From: Candidatus Bathyarchaeota archaeon | GTDB lineage: Archaea; Thermoproteota; Bathyarchaeia; TCS64 | NCBI GenBank assembly: GCA_016934355.1 | Contig: JAFGTA010000206.1 | Coordinates: 1 to 9,082 of the forward strand | Reading direction: 5' to 3' | DNA: 9,082 nt | In this document: positions 1-6,953 of the stretch, one piece after another | How positions within the stretch are numbered: position 1 is the stretch's first letter | How the letters are laid out: every line of letters starts with the position of its first letter | Translations under genes and position numbers: made by a program | Notes under the pieces: generated by a model | Seen by the model: the letters and a program-made list of their open reading frames with translations, nothing else | What the model was told of the DNA's origin: nothing | Databases searched by the model: none

Positions 1-113
1 CCCTGGGCGTCCTCATCGTGGGGTTCGCCATAGTCACATGCGTGGTCAGCGGCCTCCACCCGGCGTGGAGGGCGTCCAAGCTTAACCCTGTGGAGGCACT
101 GCGCCACGAATAG
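1..113 (+). CDS. FtsX/MacB-type ABC transporter permease, C-terminal end (5' truncated by window)
   Basis: Reading from base 3 gives 36 codons ending in TAG at 111-113. They hold a hydrophobic helix (LGVLIVGFAIVTCVVSGLHP) followed by AWRASKLNPVEALRHE. A last transmembrane helix, then a proline, 'A.RASKLNPVEALR' and a stop is the standard end of FtsX/MacB-family permeases, which work with an ABC ATPase in export or in mechanical transmission across the membrane. The body of the gene and any partner ATPase lie upstream of the window. No gene follows on the same strand for 175 nt. A pyrimidine tract at 157-172 and a hairpin at 221-239 could end the transcript, but neither is a strong terminator. 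Confidence 0.82.
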   Translation, partial: LGVLIVGFAIVTCVVSGLHPAWRASKLNPVEALRHE

Positions 114-220
114 AGCACGCTGCCTGCCCCCGGAACGACTCAGGACTAGACGGAGGCTTCTTTTCTCCTCCACTACCTATGAAGCCGACGCCTGGTGTAA
201 GAGGTTCCGGGGGCTCGCAT

Positions 221-239
221 ACACGGAGGGCCGCCGTGT
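221..239 (+). terminator. Small hairpin followed by three T residues, possible terminator
   Basis: ACACGG (221-226) pairs exactly with CCGTGT (234-239) across a 7-nt loop and is followed by TTT at 240-242. It lies between the upstream permease and the next gene's promoter. The stem is short and the T-run minimal, so this may be incidental. Confidence 0.25.
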
Positions 240-252
240 TTTCAGGCTAGCT

Positions 253-260
253 GTTTTAAG
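253..260 (+). promoter_or_regulatory. TATA-like box for the pentein-family gene
   Basis: GTTTTAAG stands out in GC-rich sequence, centred about 32 nt before the ATG at 289. In archaea transcription starts roughly 25 nt downstream of the TATA box, which would give a leader of only a few nucleotides. No Shine-Dalgarno sequence precedes the ATG, in agreement with a near-leaderless transcript. Confidence 0.45.
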
Positions 261-288
261 CGCCTGAGCCTACAACTGATCGGTTTCT

Positions 289-1422
289 ATGAGTGAAGGC
301 GAGTTCCAGGCGGAGTTCGACTACGACCAGGACTACTTCAAGGAGAAGACCGGCCTCAGCCTACGGGAGCAGTACCACAGGTACCACCCACAGATACTGA
401 CCGGCTTCGAGGACGACATGCCCAAGATATGGGGCAGGAAGTGGAAGGCCAACACCAACGTCGGCAAGCTAAGGGTGGCGCTGCTGCACCGCCCCGGCCC
501 AGAGTTCCTGCAGGTGGGTAAGCCGACGCCGTGGCCGCCCCACGACGCGAGCCTGCCGGCTTGGCGTATGAGCGAGAAGATTAGCCTGGACGAGCTTGTC
601 GGGCACCACATGAACCTCGTGGACGCCTACAAGGCGGAGGGGGTAGAGGTTGTGATCAGGAAGCCGGACCCCAACGACCCGCCGTTCCAGGTGAAGGCGA
701 TCTACACTGACGACGTCTGCCACCCCGCAGTGTACGGCCAGGTCATCCTCAGGATGTACGACCACATGAGGAAGGGGGAGGAGCTGCCAACCTACCAGAC
801 GCTGGCGGAGCTTGGGTGCCCCGTCGTCGGCATGATCATGGACAGGGGCATGGCGGAGGGCGGCAGCATAGGGTGGCTCGACGAGAAGCACCTCGTCATA
901 GCGGTGCACTTCCCCCGGACCAACACCAAGCAGCCTGAGGTGATGAGGGCGAACGAGTCCGGGCACATGCAGTTCGCCCGCATTGTGAAGCTACAGGACC
1001 CCGAGGTGGATATACGGGTGTGCCCCGGTTACGGCACCAGTCTCGGCACGAGCCACTACAGCCTCGTCGACAGGCACACCAGTGTGCAGGACCCGCGGAC
1101 GGTGGACCCCTACCTGAGGGAGTGGATGGAGGCCGAGATGAGCTGGGAGTTCATCGACCCTCCTGACGAGGTCAGCGTGAAGGTGCACACCAACGATCCG
1201 CGGATGCCCGTGGTGAAGCGCGCCCCTAACACAGGGGTCGTGCTGGAGCCGCGGAAGATATTGGTGCCGGCGGGCATCCCGAAGGCGACGAAGTGGTTCG
1301 AGAGCATCGGCGTCGAAGTGGTTGAGGTGGAGATAGGCACGCTTGTGAGGCCACGGAACAGCGGCAGCATCAAGTGCACGTGCGGCGGCATACTCAGGGA
1401 CCCCGAGCCCAAGAGCTACTGA
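289..1422 (+). CDS. Amidinotransferase / arginine deiminase (pentein) superfamily protein
   Basis: This 377-residue protein resembles the guanidino-group-modifying enzymes (amidinotransferases, arginine deiminase, dimethylargininase). These use a catalytic cysteine to attack the guanidinium carbon and are usually cytoplasmic. A strand-rich start (KLRVALLHRPG, 60-70) resembles the first propeller blade. IYTDDV (138-143) fits the acidic guanidinium-binding site, and MAEGGSIGWLD (188-198) fits the E-G-G-D/S motif; EGGS is the form found in agmatine deiminases. GSIKCTCGGILRD (359-371) fits the terminal G-G-x-H/K-C motif, making Cys363 the likely nucleophile. The usual H-x-D is not clear: His256 in GTSHYSLVD is the best candidate. 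Residues 1-57 are a polar extension. There is no signal peptide and no arginine-pathway neighbour, so the substrate cannot be named. A T-run follows the stop. Family confidence is high, specificity low. Confidence 0.85.
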   Translation: MSEGEFQAEFDYDQDYFKEKTGLSLREQYHRYHPQILTGFEDDMPKIWGRKWKANTNVGKLRVALLHRPGPEFLQVGKPTPWPPHDASLPAWRMSEKISLDELVGHHMNLVDAYKAEGVEVVIRKPDPNDPPFQVKAIYTDDVCHPAVYGQVILRMYDHMRKGEELPTYQTLAELGCPVVGMIMDRGMAEGGSIGWLDEKHLVIAVHFPRTNTKQPEVMRANESGHMQFARIVKLQDPEVDIRVCPGYGTSLGTSHYSLVDRHTSVQDPRTVDPYLREWMEAEMSWEFIDPPDEVSVKVHTNDPRMPVVKRAPNTGVVLEPRKILVPAGIPKATKWFESIGVEVVEVEIGTLVRPRNSGSIKCTCGGILRDPEPKSY

Positions 1423-1443
1423 CCGTATTGCGCCTCTAGCCCT

Positions 1444-1453
1444 GTTTTTTCTC
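1444..1453 (+). terminator. T-rich terminator after the pentein-family gene
   Basis: GTTTTTTCTC, with six T residues at 1445-1450, begins 22 nt after the stop of the upstream gene in otherwise GC-rich sequence. Oligo-T on the coding strand is the usual archaeal termination signal. No stem precedes it. Confidence 0.45.
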
Positions 1454-1468
1454 TGAAAACCGTTTTCA
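1454..1468 (+). promoter_or_regulatory. 15-bp perfect palindrome, candidate operator
   Basis: TGAAAAC-C-GTTTTCA is a perfect 7-bp inverted repeat around one central base. It ends 32 nt before the proposed TTG start of the DUF3795-like gene, so it overlaps the position where a TATA box is expected. This is the usual form of a dimeric repressor site in archaea. It follows the T-run at 1445-1450 directly, so as RNA it could instead be a small hairpin at the upstream transcript's end. Confidence 0.4.
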
Positions 1469-1499
1469 ATCGACGCCACCCAGTTGATGTGACAGAGGC

Positions 1500-1955
1500 T
1501 TGATCAGCCGCTGTGGGATCTACTGCGGCGCCTGCTACGTGTATAGGGCGCAGAGAGACGGCGGAAGGTTCCTCGCTGAGACAGCGGATCGGCAGGGAGT
1601 CCCAGAGGAGACGGTCAGGTGCGACGGATGCACGGGAGCCGAGGAGCACCTATGGAAGAACTGCGCCTTATGCGGCATCAGGGATTGCCTCCGCGAGAAG
1701 GGGCTGGAGTACTGCTACCAGTGCAACGAGTTCAGGGAGGGCACCTGCGACGACTACGAGAGGCTGAGCGAGTTCTGCGGGAGACGCGGCGAGGACATCA
1801 GGGAGTCCATGAACAGCATAAGGAAAGCCCCAGATGACTGGCTGTGTGAGCAGCGGGAGAAGTGGAGCTGCGGAGCCTGCGGCGAGCCCTACTCGTGGTA
1901 CGAGACTTTCTGCCACCACTGCGGCTCTGACCTCGGCAGGGATGATCTACCCTAG
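1500..1955 (+). CDS. Cysteine-rich DUF3795-like zinc-binding protein
   Basis: This 151-residue protein has 17 cysteines. It opens with [12 protein letters not shown] (Cys5, 9, 12), the typical start of DUF3795 proteins, followed by CDGC (41-44), CALCGIRDC (55-63), CYQC (72-75), Cys83 and Cys93. A separate C-terminal zinc ribbon is formed by CGAC (124-127) and CHHC (138-141). DUF3795 members have no settled function; the cysteine spacing suggests metal binding. The start is TTG at 1500: an in-frame stop lies at 1485-1487, no ATG or GTG lies between, and the conserved motif begins at residue 4. A GTGA at 1489-1492 could act as a weak ribosome site. A palindrome lies in its promoter. The TAG stop at 1953-1955 overlaps the purE stop. 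The protein is soluble, with no signal peptide. The added zinc ribbon may be a subgroup trait. Confidence 0.82.
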   Translation: MISRCGIYCGACYVYRAQRDGGRFLAETADRQGVPEETVRCDGCTGAEEHLWKNCALCGIRDCLREKGLEYCYQCNEFREGTCDDYERLSEFCGRRGEDIRESMNSIRKAPDDWLCEQREKWSCGACGEPYSWYETFCHHCGSDLGRDDLP

Positions 1956-2392
1956 CCCGCCGCGCGCTTCTCCCTGTACTCAATCAGTTTCTTCTTCAGC
2001 CCGTCGTCGCAGACGGCGAGTATCTCAACAGCTAGGAGCGCGGCGTTTCTCGACGCGTCGACGCCCACGGTTGCTACGGGCACACCCGTCGGCATCTGTA
2101 CGATACTGAGGAGGCTGTCGAGCCCGCCTAGCTTCACCTCCTTGGGGACGCCTATGACGGGTTTCACGGTGTGGGAGGCGACGGCTCCGGGGAGCGCGGC
2201 GGCGAGCCCAGCTACACAGATGAACACCGAGGCTTCGCTGCTTTCCACGTACTCCGCGAGCCGGGCCGGGTTCCTGTGGGCGGAGATCACTGTGACCTCG
2301 TGGGGGACCCCGAACTCACCGAGCATCTCGCTCGCCTTCTCCCCAAGCTCGGCGTCAGACTTGCTTCCTATTATGACGGCTACCTTGGTCAT
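1952..2392 (-). CDS. purE: 5-(carboxyamino)imidazole ribonucleotide mutase (PurE)
   Basis: This 146-residue protein has the normal length for PurE, which converts N5-CAIR (or AIR plus CO2) to CAIR in de novo purine synthesis. Visible motifs are GSKSD (9-13, phosphate loop), SAHRNP (37-42, with the catalytic histidine of SAHRTP), AGLAAALPG (61-69), PVIGVP (78-83), the [15 protein letters not shown] block (89-103) and NAALLA (116-121). GLAAALPG instead of the bacterial GAAHLPG is, from memory, the common archaeal form. The [10 protein letters not shown] segment agrees with a mutase-type (class I) enzyme, not the animal AIR carboxylase type. The protein is cytosolic. It is not in a pur operon: no purK or other pur gene lies nearby, and a TATA box at 2421-2432 gives it its own promoter. 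Its TAG stop lies within the CTAG that also ends the convergent DUF3795-like gene. Confidence 0.95.
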   Translation of the reverse strand: MTKVAVIIGSKSDAELGEKASEMLGEFGVPHEVTVISAHRNPARLAEYVESSEASVFICVAGLAAALPGAVASHTVKPVIGVPKEVKLGGLDSLLSIVQMPTGVPVATVGVDASRNAALLAVEILAVCDDGLKKKLIEYREKRAAG

Positions 2393-2420
2393 GGGTATCT
2401 AACAGGTGTTTCGCCGCCTC

Positions 2421-2432
2421 GATATTTAATAG
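2421..2432 (-). promoter_or_regulatory. TATA box for purE
   Basis: On the minus strand CTATTAAATATC is a clear AT-rich box, centred about 35 nt before the purE ATG (2392), in GC-rich surroundings. The leader would be about 8-10 nt, with no Shine-Dalgarno site. It separates purE from the upstream permease gene. Confidence 0.6.
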
Positions 2433-2487
2433 ATGGGTGCCCAGCCGCCCCCAGATACATTCGCTAAACTGTGCTCGCTGGTGTATG

Positions 2488-5400
2488 CTAGTCCTCTTCC
2501 GCGATCACGTCTTGGCTGGGGGGCCGTGTCTCGACTGCTCTGAGCACGCTCCAGTCCAGCCCTATGCGCCTCATCAGCTGCCCAGTGCGGCGGACCCCCT
2601 CCTCCTCCCCTATGCACTCCAGCGAGGCGCCGTAGGTGCCGTCGCCGCCCAGCGCCACGGTGAGCCTGTTCTTTGTGTAGATCGCGGCGATTGTGGGGTC
2701 TACGCTGCCGTAGTTGAACGTGATCTCCCAGCCCCGGGGCTCCACGGTCTCGTTCACCTTTATCATCCGGGTGGCGAGGTCGATGCCGCGCTTCTCCTCG
2801 TTCAGCCTCTCTATGAGGAACGCCATGAACGCGTCTATCTCCTCCTCGTAGACGTGCACAGGCACCCTGATGGTGAAGGGGTCGTTTGTGCGCGGGCTCC
2901 TCTCGGCCTTCCACTTCCGCCGCAGGCTGGGCGTGATCACGGTGCTGTTCCTGATGGCGACTACGCCGCCCATCAGCACCGCCGTGAGACTCATCCCTAT
3001 GGCGGCTAGGCTCCAGAACGCCGAGACCTTCTGCTTCACCTGAAGCGTCGGCGTGACGAGGTAGATGAACCTGTAGGCTCCTAGCCCCAGCATGTAGCCG
3101 AGACAGCCGCCGATGACCCCTATAACCGCGGCCTCCGCGAGGAATATACCGGATATCTGGCTCGGGTTCATGCCTATGCTTGAGTATATGGCTATTTCGT
3201 GCCTGCGCTCGTAGTAGCTGTTCAGCATCGTGACCACGACGTTCAGCACCACGATCATCCACGGGATAAGTATCGGCAGCCCCTTGCCCTGGAAGTAGCC
3301 AGCCAATTGGGCGAGGTAGACGCTGCCACCCGCCGACGCCCAGACCCTGAACCCCCTGTTGAGGGCAGTTGACGACGCGAACCCCATGAGGTCGTACCCG
3401 TCCTCGAAGACAAGGTTGACCCTGTTTATCCAGATGCACGAGAGGCCCGACCCGGTAACCATGTTGACCACCACCACCTCCCCCGGGTCACAGTAAGCCA
3501 GCCCCTCTACGACGAAGTCCGGGCCATCCATCTCCACCCGCTCCAACTCGATGATCTTCTGCGGTATGATGGGCTCCCCGTCCAGGTCCGTCACAGCCGC
3601 GAACTCGTCGTCGCCGAGCAGCCCCACCACCTCTAGGTCGACGACCCTATCGAGCGCCTTCAGCGTCACAGTGTCACCTACCGTCTTTTCGAGCCTCAAC
3701 GCCATCGACTCGCTGATGAGCACCGTGTTCTCCTCGTCATCCCCGAGGTACCGCCCCGAGACCACCGCCCCGTCCAGGCCGTTGATCTCCGCCTCCAGGC
3801 TCGGCGCCACGGCCATGACGCCGAACACGGGTACGCCGTCGAGCCTGCCGAAGGGGTTGTTCGCCTCACGGTACTGGCGCTCAGGCTGGTTACAGTATTT
3901 GGGCACCACGTACAGCGGCTCCGCGTCCTCGGCGAACCACGTGAGCACGCGGTCCTCCACAGGCACGGGGCCCGCGGCCCCCTCGCCGCCGCAGAACGGG
4001 GCAGCCGCCCTCGCAGGCGGAGGGTTAGGCGTCCTGATGAGCACGCCCTCCGACAGGGGTGCCCCGCTTGACTGCTTGGCGAAGCTGAGGCCGTAGCCGG
4101 ACGAGAAGCTCGTGAGGCTGATGAAGCTCGCGACCAGCATGAGGACGCTGATAAGAGTCAACCCGAACCTCATCCACCGCCGTCTCAGGCTCCTCTTGGC
4201 CACGCTGAAGATGGGGACAAGCAGGTTAGACAACGGGACGCCGTCACTGCCTCCGCCTGATGACAGCAGCCCCGGCGCAAGGTACGCAGCGGCGTTCACG
4301 GCGGCGTAGGACGCTACGGCTGCGGTCGCGAACGCCCGCTGGCTGACAAGCGCGGCGCCGGGGTGCAGCGCCGCGAGCGCCAGCAGCAGCAGCGCGTTGA
4401 CCACGGCTGACCCGATTGCCTTGAGGAGGGTAGACTCGTAGAGGAGCGATGACACGATGAACCCCGCCACGGCCGTGAAGAGTATGAGGAGGTACGTGGA
4501 AGCCGCGGCGTCCCCCACCAGGCCGTTCACGCCGTTCAGCACGTCTGTGAGCTCGACGTACGCCTCCCTCAGGCTGGTGAAGGAAGCCTCGTACTCGCCC
4601 ATCTCCATCAGCGTCTCGGCCTCCGAGACGAGCCCGGACACCCTGCTGAGCCTCTGCCTCTCGATGGCTAGGAAGAAGCCGTCCTCCTCCTTCTCGATGA
4701 GCAGCGCCCCGAGGCCCTCTGTGCGGTTCACCATCTTCCCTATGCTCTCGGGGAGGACGTGGCGCCTCAGGTCGACCTCGACGTGCTCACCCTCGGCGAG
4801 GCCGCCCAGGAACTCGTCCACCTCCAGCCCCCTAGAGATCGACTGGCTCCTCGTGTTGACGTTAGAGATGACCTGCAGCCTCAGCGGGGTGCCGCTGGGG
4901 GCTATCACGGTGTCTCCCGGTATGCCGATGAGGCCGCTGAACGACTCCGTGTAGGAGCCGTAGGAGAGGGCTATGCCGCCTGACTTGACAGATTCCCCGG
5001 AGGACACGTTAACTAGCCTGAACGTTGTGCTAGGGATGGAAGTGGTCTCGATGAAGTAGGCGAGACCCTTCACCTCTATCTCGGCCGCAGCCCAGAGCCG
5101 CACGTCCAGCGTGTCCTCGCCCTCGGAGGGCGTGATGTAGGAGCCGTAGGGCACGTAGTCGACTGCCCCGCCGTCCTTGTGGTAGACGATAACCCTGTAC
5201 TGGGTGCCTTCCTCCAGGCTCGCGGTGAAGCCGCCCGACGCGTCAGTGGTGAGCGTATGCTGCCTGTCCCACTGGGACGAGTACCGTCTCCAGTAGCGCC
5301 TCGTTGAGAGCTCTACCCTGGCACCCTGGATGGGCTCGCCGGACAGCCGCTCAGTGACCGTCCCCTTGATGTCTACCATGTCGGCTGCAGCCGCGGGCGT

Positions 5401-5493
5401 CGAGGCTGTGAGTGAGAGTATTATCATCGTCAGTAGGGCTGCGGCGATGAGGCGTGCCATGTGCTCACGGCGTTGGATTAGAGGTAGACGCAT
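2488..5493 (-). CDS. Exported large FtsX-family permease with N-terminal beta domain and extra C-terminal domain
   Basis: This 1001-residue membrane protein starts with a signal peptide or anchor (about 12-37, LIAAALLTMIILSLTA then ASTPAAAA). A carboxypeptidase-regulatory/Ig-like beta domain follows (about 40-135; IKGTVTERLSGEPIQGARVEL, TDASGGFTASL). After a region with a helical, coiled-coil-like part (about 280-322) come three added membrane segments (about 332-352, 357-376, 385-407). The FtsX core comes next: SVAKRSLRRRWMRFGLTLISV (430-450) leads into one helix, then an extracytoplasmic domain (about 470-735) with Cys501, 534, 668 and 686, then three helices around 739-847. The signature YYERRHEIAIYSSIGM (760-775) precedes FLAEAAVIGVIGGCLGY. 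About 150 further residues (850-1001) are soluble and probably cytoplasmic; FtsX proteins usually end here. Partner ATPase and substrate are unknown. The ATG at 5493 is chosen for its AAGGAGG; the DRG gene lies 61 nt upstream on the same strand. Confidence 0.85.
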   Translation of the reverse strand: MRLPLIQRREHMARLIAAALLTMIILSLTASTPAAAADMVDIKGTVTERLSGEPIQGARVELSTRRYWRRYSSQWDRQHTLTTDASGGFTASLEEGTQYRVIVYHKDGGAVDYVPYGSYITPSEGEDTLDVRLWAAAEIEVKGLAYFIETTSIPSTTFRLVNVSSGESVKSGGIALSYGSYTESFSGLIGIPGDTVIAPSGTPLRLQVISNVNTRSQSISRGLEVDEFLGGLAEGEHVEVDLRRHVLPESIGKMVNRTEGLGALLIEKEEDGFFLAIERQRLSRVSGLVSEAETLMEMGEYEASFTSLREAYVELTDVLNGVNGLVGDAAASTYLLILFTAVAGFIVSSLLYESTLLKAIGSAVVNALLLLALAALHPGAALVSQRAFATAAVASYAAVNAAAYLAPGLLSSGGGSDGVPLSNLLVPIFSVAKRSLRRRWMRFGLTLISVLMLVASFISLTSFSSGYGLSFAKQSSGAPLSEGVLIRTPNPPPARAAAPFCGGEGAAGPVPVEDRVLTWFAEDAEPLYVVPKYCNQPERQYREANNPFGRLDGVPVFGVMAVAPSLEAEINGLDGAVVSGRYLGDDEENTVLISESMALRLEKTVGDTVTLKALDRVVDLEVVGLLGDDEFAAVTDLDGEPIIPQKIIELERVEMDGPDFVVEGLAYCDPGEVVVVNMVTGSGLSCIWINRVNLVFEDGYDLMGFASSTALNRGFRVWASAGGSVYLAQLAGYFQGKGLPILIPWMIVVLNVVVTMLNSYYERRHEIAIYSSIGMNPSQISGIFLAEAAVIGVIGGCLGYMLGLGAYRFIYLVTPTLQVKQKVSAFWSLAAIGMSLTAVLMGGVVAIRNSTVITPSLRRKWKAERSPRTNDPFTIRVPVHVYEEEIDAFMAFLIERLNEEKRGIDLATRMIKVNETVEPRGWEITFNYGSVDPTIAAIYTKNRLTVALGGDGTYGASLECIGEEEGVRRTGQLMRRIGLDWSVLRAVETRPPSQDVIAEED

Positions 5494-5497
5494 CTAT

Positions 5498-5504
5498 CCT
5501 CCTT
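5498..5504 (-). promoter_or_regulatory. Strong Shine-Dalgarno site deciding the permease start
   Basis: On the minus strand AAGGAGG ends 4 nt before the ATG at 5493. It is the only full Shine-Dalgarno sequence seen before a gene in this window and favours 5493 over the in-frame ATG at 5460. It would be useful if the gene is read from a transcript that begins upstream, for example from the DRG promoter. Confidence 0.7.
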
Positions 5505-5513
5505 ACACTCAGA

Positions 5514-5526
5514 TGATATAACTATC
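5514..5526 (-). promoter_or_regulatory. TATA-like box before the permease gene
   Basis: The minus strand reads GATAGTTATATCA. Its centre is only about 25-27 nt before the ATG at 5493, so transcription would start at or near the ATG itself and leave out the Shine-Dalgarno site. Confidence 0.35.
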
Positions 5527-5554
5527 ACTGTGCTGCACGGATAAGCCAGTCGGG

Positions 5555-6649
5555 TTACGAGTAGAACGTGATAATGTCCTCGTCCATCGGCGGGTGGCTG
5601 AGCCGCACCTTCTGGCCGCCGAACCTGACGCTGCGGCCCCATATCCGTGTGTACCGCAGCTCCTCCTTCAGCCTCCTGTGCACCTTGTCCGCGACGTCCT
5701 CCACAGTGGCGCCGTCCCTGATGATCATGGGCTCGTCGAAGTCGGGCTCCTCGCCCTTGGGCCTCATGTACACCCTTATGAACCCGAGCTTCCTGAATAT
5801 CTCGTCCTTGAGCAGGTCCACGTTGACGTCGTCGTCGGCGCTGATGGGCGTGAAATCGAATCCCAGCGACTCTTCGAGCTCGGAGAGGTAGCTCTGGTCC
5901 ACCATGTCGATCTTGTTTATCGCCGTGAGGGTGGGGACGTATATCCGGTTCTTCATGAGGACGTCGATGAGCTGGTCGTAGGTCACGTCCTCGCGCAACG
6001 TGACGTGGGCGTTGGGCATGCCGTACCCCCTGAGCACCTGCTTTACGCCCTCCTCGTCAACGTGGGTCAAGCCCACCAAGTCGGTCACCGTGACGCCGCC
6101 CGAGGACCGCTTCTTCACGGTGACCCTGGGCTCGGCCTCGTCCGGCCTTATGCCTATGGCTCGTATCTCGTCCAGCAGCATCTCTCTGACGTCCGGGTTG
6201 AACACGTCCAGCATAACAAGTATCAGGTCGGCGCTCCGGGTGGCGGACAGCACCCGTTTCCCCAGGCCCTTGCCCTCGGAGGCGCCCTTGATGATGCCGG
6301 GGATGTCCAGGACCTGTATCCTGGCGCCCTTGTAGTTGAGTATGCCCGGTATGACGGTGAGGGTGGTGAAGTCGTAGGCGCCGACCTTGCTGTTGCTCCC
6401 GGTGAGGCGGTTCAGGAGCGTGGACTTGCCGACGCTGGGGAGCCCGAGGAGCACCACTGTGGCGTCGCCGTCCTTCTTTACGCCGTATCCGTCGCCGGCT
6501 GCGCCGCCCTTTGTGGTCTGCTCCTCCAGCTGGTGCTTCAGCTTCGCGAGTCTGGCTTTGAGTACCCCGAGGTGCCGCTCCGTGGCCTTGTTGACCTGGG
6601 TGCGGCGCATCTCCTCCTCGATCTCCTTGATCTTCTCGGGTATACCCAT
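5555..6649 (-). CDS. DRG-family (Obg-like) GTPase with TGS domain
   Basis: This 364-residue protein has the size and order of archaeal/eukaryotic DRG proteins, translation- and ribosome-associated GTPases. From the ATG at 6649 the order is: an N-terminal helical hairpin (1-42; MGIPEKIKEIEEEMRRTQVN is a typical DRG start), G1 GLPSVGKST (69-77), the switch I segment YDFTTLTVIPG (92-102), G3 DIPG (115-118), a glycine-rich GASEGKGLGK (122-131), a DRG-specific insertion (about 160-235), NKID (245-248) and SAD (270-272). A TGS domain (about 292-362) ends in GGQKVRLSHPPMDEDIITFYS. All nucleotide-binding motifs are intact. An in-frame GTG at 6673 adds 8 residues (MRSSPHPI); I prefer 6649 because family members start there and no Shine-Dalgarno site supports either. 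The downstream permease gene may be cotranscribed, as no T-run separates them. Confidence 0.93.
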   Translation of the reverse strand: MGIPEKIKEIEEEMRRTQVNKATERHLGVLKARLAKLKHQLEEQTTKGGAAGDGYGVKKDGDATVVLLGLPSVGKSTLLNRLTGSNSKVGAYDFTTLTVIPGILNYKGARIQVLDIPGIIKGASEGKGLGKRVLSATRSADLILVMLDVFNPDVREMLLDEIRAIGIRPDEAEPRVTVKKRSSGGVTVTDLVGLTHVDEEGVKQVLRGYGMPNAHVTLREDVTYDQLIDVLMKNRIYVPTLTAINKIDMVDQSYLSELEESLGFDFTPISADDDVNVDLLKDEIFRKLGFIRVYMRPKGEEPDFDEPMIIRDGATVEDVADKVHRRLKEELRYTRIWGRSVRFGGQKVRLSHPPMDEDIITFYS

Positions 6650-6673
6650 GATGGGATGAGGGCTGCTGCGCAC

Positions 6674-6682
6674 AAGAAAAAC
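6674..6682 (-). promoter_or_regulatory. Possible TATA-like box for the DRG GTPase
   Basis: The minus strand reads CGTTTTTCTT, centred about 29 nt before the ATG at 6649, suitable for leaderless transcription from that ATG. A second A/T-rich box (minus GAGTAAAAACAG, 6699-6710) would suit the GTG at 6673. The choice is not decided by sequence. Confidence 0.3.
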
Positions 6683-6888
6683 GTTGCCTCAAAACACCTG
6701 TTTTTACTCCATAATGGGGGTGTTATTGATATTGAAATTCTCGTTATGACTTTGGTTAATGGAAGCAGCGACTCTTATCCATATGTGGAGAAGGGTGGTT
6801 CTAACCGTGGAGGTTGAGGGGGCTTCGGGGAAGGGGTGCAGGGTCACTTTTGGCTGTGTTTATCGCTGTGAGGGGGCGACGACTTGGG

Positions 6889-6928
6889 TTTTCCCTTATA
6901 GTGTGTTACTTACTATAAGCGTTTTTCC
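6889..6928 (+). repeat. 40-bp dyad repeat, copy 1
   Basis: A TTTTCCC lead is followed by CTTATAGT (6895-6902), the 9-nt loop GTGTTACTT, ACTATAAG (6912-6919) and a CGTTTTTCC tail. The 8-bp stem is perfect. It matches copy 2 at 35 of 40 positions. The 7-bp complementary pair CGACGAC (6877-6883) and GTCGTCG (6940-6946) encloses it. Confidence 0.85.
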
Positions 6929-6953
6929 TGGGGATGCGGGTCGTCGAGTTGAC

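Noticed and set aside
469..1479. Minus-strand open frames opposite the pentein-family gene
   Set aside because: They are antisense shadows rich in Arg, His and Val, with no start signals; the plus-strand gene carries family motifs over its whole length.
2426..3439. Second long minus-strand frame of 337 codons within the permease region
   Set aside because: It is extremely rich in Arg, Gly and His, lacks any motif, and overlaps the well-supported permease in another frame.
5458..5460. Alternative permease start at an in-frame ATG (MARLIAAALL)
   Set aside because: It would give a tidy signal peptide, but the ATG at 5493 has a full AAGGAGG at correct spacing, while this one has only a weak GTGAG.
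6671..6673. Alternative GTG start for the DRG GTPase
   Set aside because: It adds eight residues (MRSSPHPI) before the conserved MGIPEKIKEIEEE start and has no ribosome site. It is kept only as an alternative.
6795..6815. T-arm-like GGTTCTAACC suggesting a tRNA
   Set aside because: The flanking 5-bp stem does not pair and no acceptor, D or anticodon arm can be built around it.
5594..6817. Long open frame (407 codons) on the plus strand
   Set aside because: It lies opposite the DRG GTPase, whose every motif is intact. Its composition is that of a GC-rich antisense shadow and it has no recognisable domain.
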